From Acidobacteriota bacterium (GTDB taxonomy: Bacteria > Acidobacteriota > Vicinamibacteria > Vicinamibacterales > Vicinamibacteraceae): a stretch of 26,012 nt of DNA. Shown here piece by piece: positions 24,543 through 26,012 of the stretch (position 1 is its first letter; each line of letters opens with the position of its first letter). The notes below the pieces were generated by a model. The model saw only the letters and a program-made list of their open reading frames with translations. It ran no database searches and had not been told where the DNA came from. The DNA lies in the NCBI GenBank assembly GCA_023418055.1, contig JAEZDP010000157.1:1-26012 (forward strand), in the 5' to 3' direction. A program made the position numbers and the translations under genes.

Positions 24543-24677
24543 GCGGGAGCCCTGCACGCGGCAACGCAGGGGCAATGACAGGACCGAGCGGCGTGCGGGG
24601 GCCGCGTCTTCGTTGACGGGGCGGCTAGCACGCATCGTGCAACACAGGCCCCTGGGCACCCTTGCCCAGGAGGACTG

Positions 24678-25955
24678 ATGAGTCATAGAGCTTTCGTTTC
24701 CCTCGTCGCCGTGCCCACGCTGGGCATCGCACTGGTTGCCACACAAGTCGCCTGTTCGCGCGACGCCAACGACGCCCCTGCAGGTTCGGCGCAGACCCAG
24801 CCCACCAGCGGTCCGTGCGAGCAGCCGCTCGAGACACGGGAGCGTAACGTCCCCACGCAGCAGCCGACCACGCCAGACCAGACACGCGCCTGCGCGGCCA
24901 CCAGCCAGGTCGCCTACGAGGTGACGGTCCTCACCGATGACCTGGAGCATCCCTGGGCAGTCGAGCCGCTGCCCGATGGCACCTTGCTCGTCACCGAACG
25001 CGATGGCGACATGCGCATCGTCACTGCCGCAGGTGAGGTCGGCGAGGAGATAGAGGGACTGTTTGACGTCGCCAACAAGGGGCAGGGCGGGCTGCTCGAC
25101 GTCGTGCTCGGCCCAGATTTCGCCACCGACCGCGTCATCTACTGGAGCTTCAGTGAGCCGCGCGACGGCGGCAACGGCACCAGCATCGCCCGCGGTGTTC
25201 TGGCGCCCGACGCCCGACGGGTCACCGACGTCAGGGTGATCTTCAGGTCGGAGCCCACCTACGACGGCGACAAGCACTTCGGCTCCCGCCTGCTGTTCGG
25301 CCCGGACGGCATGCTGTACATGACGCTCGGCGAACGGTCCGACCTCGAGACGCGGCCACAGGCGCAGCAGATGAACAGTCACCTCGGCAAACTGCTGCGG
25401 CTGACACCGGAGGGGCAACCCGCCCCCGACAACCCGTTCGCGGGTCAGGGCGATGCACGCCCCGAGATCTGGACCACCGGCCACCGCAACGTGCAGGCCG
25501 CCGCGTTCGACGGACAGGGACGGCTCTGGGTCGTCGACCACGGCCCGCAGGGTGGCGACGAGGTGAACATCATCGAGAAGGGCAGCAACTACGGCTGGCC
25601 GCTCGTGACCTTCGGTGAAGAGTATTCAGGCGACCCCATTCCGAATGCCGTGACCACGAAAGAAGGCTTCGTGGACCCTGTGTACTACTGGGACCCGGTC
25701 ATCGGCCCGTCGGGCGCACAGTTCTACTCGGGTGACGCGTTCCCCGAATGGCGCGGGAACCTCTTCGTCGGAGCGCTGCGCGACAAGGCCCTCGTGCGTC
25801 TGGTGCTCGAAGGCGACCGCGTGGTGGGCGAGGAGCGCCTCCTGGTGGACCACGGCAAGCGCATCCGCGACGTGCGGCAGGGCGGAGATGGCGCGCTGTA
25901 CGTCGTCACCGACGAGGACGATGGCGAGTTGATCCGCATCGCGCCCAGGCGCTGA
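24678..25955 (+). CDS. PQQ-dependent aldose/sorbosone dehydrogenase family protein (GSDH)
   Basis: A 425-residue exported protein. The ATG at 24678 follows AGGAGGA (24668-24674). The signal peptide ends at about Cys26 (ATQVACSRD), possibly a lipoprotein, with a Thr/Pro/Gln-rich linker to about residue 75. The GSDH six-bladed propeller (PF07995) covers about 78-425: EHPWAVEPLPDGTLLVTERDG, GGLLDVVLGPDF, KHFGSRLLFGPDGMLYMTLGER, NPFAG, EIWTTGHRNVQAAAFD, VDHGPQGGDEVNIIEKGSNYGWP and a closing DGALYVVTDEDDGELIRI. Known members oxidise aldoses in the periplasm with PQQ. The GHRN motif and its surroundings belong to the catalytic and cofactor pocket. No PQQ synthesis genes are seen here. It probably has its own promoter after the hairpin at 24527. 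Confidence 0.9.
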   Translation: MSHRAFVSLVAVPTLGIALVATQVACSRDANDAPAGSAQTQPTSGPCEQPLETRERNVPTQQPTTPDQTRACAATSQVAYEVTVLTDDLEHPWAVEPLPDGTLLVTERDGDMRIVTAAGEVGEEIEGLFDVANKGQGGLLDVVLGPDFATDRVIYWSFSEPRDGGNGTSIARGVLAPDARRVTDVRVIFRSEPTYDGDKHFGSRLLFGPDGMLYMTLGERSDLETRPQAQQMNSHLGKLLRLTPEGQPAPDNPFAGQGDARPEIWTTGHRNVQAAAFDGQGRLWVVDHGPQGGDEVNIIEKGSNYGWPLVTFGEEYSGDPIPNAVTTKEGFVDPVYYWDPVIGPSGAQFYSGDAFPEWRGNLFVGALRDKALVRLVLEGDRVVGEERLLVDHGKRIRDVRQGGDGALYVVTDEDDGELIRIAPRR

Positions 25956-25966
25956 TCGACCACCCG

Positions 25967-25981
25967 GGCGCTAGGGGCGCC
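25967..25981 (+). terminator. Possible terminator hairpin after the GSDH gene
   Basis: GGCGC (25967-25971) and GCGCC (25977-25981) form a 5-bp stem with loop TAGGG, eleven bases after the stop codon. No T-run follows; the sequence goes on into a C-run at the window end. Confidence 0.3.
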
Positions 25982-25990
25982 GCGGGGCCA

Positions 25991-26002
25991 CCCCCCCCCC
26001 CC
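25991..26002. other. Poly-C run at window end
   Basis: Twelve consecutive C lie ten bases before the end of the window, followed by GGCCCCGG. Such homopolymers at a contig edge often mark assembly or sequencing noise, so the last bases should be treated with caution. Confidence 0.8.
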
Positions 26003-26012
26003 GGCCCCGGTG

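Overview
The window is a GC-rich stretch of about 26 kb holding 22 protein-coding genes. I saw no rRNA, tRNA, CRISPR array or intact mobile element. The gene set suggests a Gram-negative environmental bacterium, most likely Acidobacteriota (Vicinamibacteria/Luteitalea-like). Pointers are an Oar-like TonB-dependent receptor with an N-terminal carboxypeptidase-regulatory domain, a MacB-type ABC efflux operon carrying its own NtrC-type two-component pair, a DUF305/LVIVD pair, and a Tat-exported sugar isomerase-like protein. This placement is an inference from gene content; no marker gene was searched.

Left part (1-6610, + strand): the C-terminal piece of a protein with an NTF2-like domain, an outer-membrane MetA-type barrel protein, a DUF1206 membrane protein, and a tightly overlapping trio. 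The trio is an exported DUF305 protein, an exported LVIVD beta-propeller, and a 7TM-PAS receptor that ends in a Cys4 tail instead of a kinase. The overlaps (4 and 14 bp) suggest that the trio is one unit.

Middle (6648-10605): a subclass B3 metallo-beta-lactamase (minus) diverges from a class I DAHP synthase (plus). Then come two small minus-strand proteins of unknown function and an elongation factor P whose loop is of the EfpL (YeiP) type.

Large minus-strand unit (19844 down to 10030): HlyD-type adaptor, ABC ATPase, two FtsX/MacB-type permeases, sigma54-type response regulator, histidine kinase, Tat-exported TIM-barrel protein, exported FkbM/Methyltransf_22-like protein, EfpL. In front of the adaptor lies a near-consensus sigma54 -24/-12 promoter, with a perfect 16-bp palindrome about 95 bp upstream of the predicted start of transcription. 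This looks like a self-regulated envelope efflux system driven by the regulator encoded in the same unit. Three successive spacers in this operon are each made of a different short tandem repeat. A fourth repeat array (GGGGTCAGACCTG x4) lies in the divergent promoter region.

Right part (20220-25955, + strand): a TonB-dependent receptor overlapping an APC amino-acid permease by one base, then a PQQ-type aldose/sorbosone dehydrogenase. The window ends in a 12-base poly-C run that looks like a contig edge. Several genes without a Shine-Dalgarno sequence have a -10-like TANNNT box only 6-10 bases before the start codon, which suggests leaderless mRNAs.
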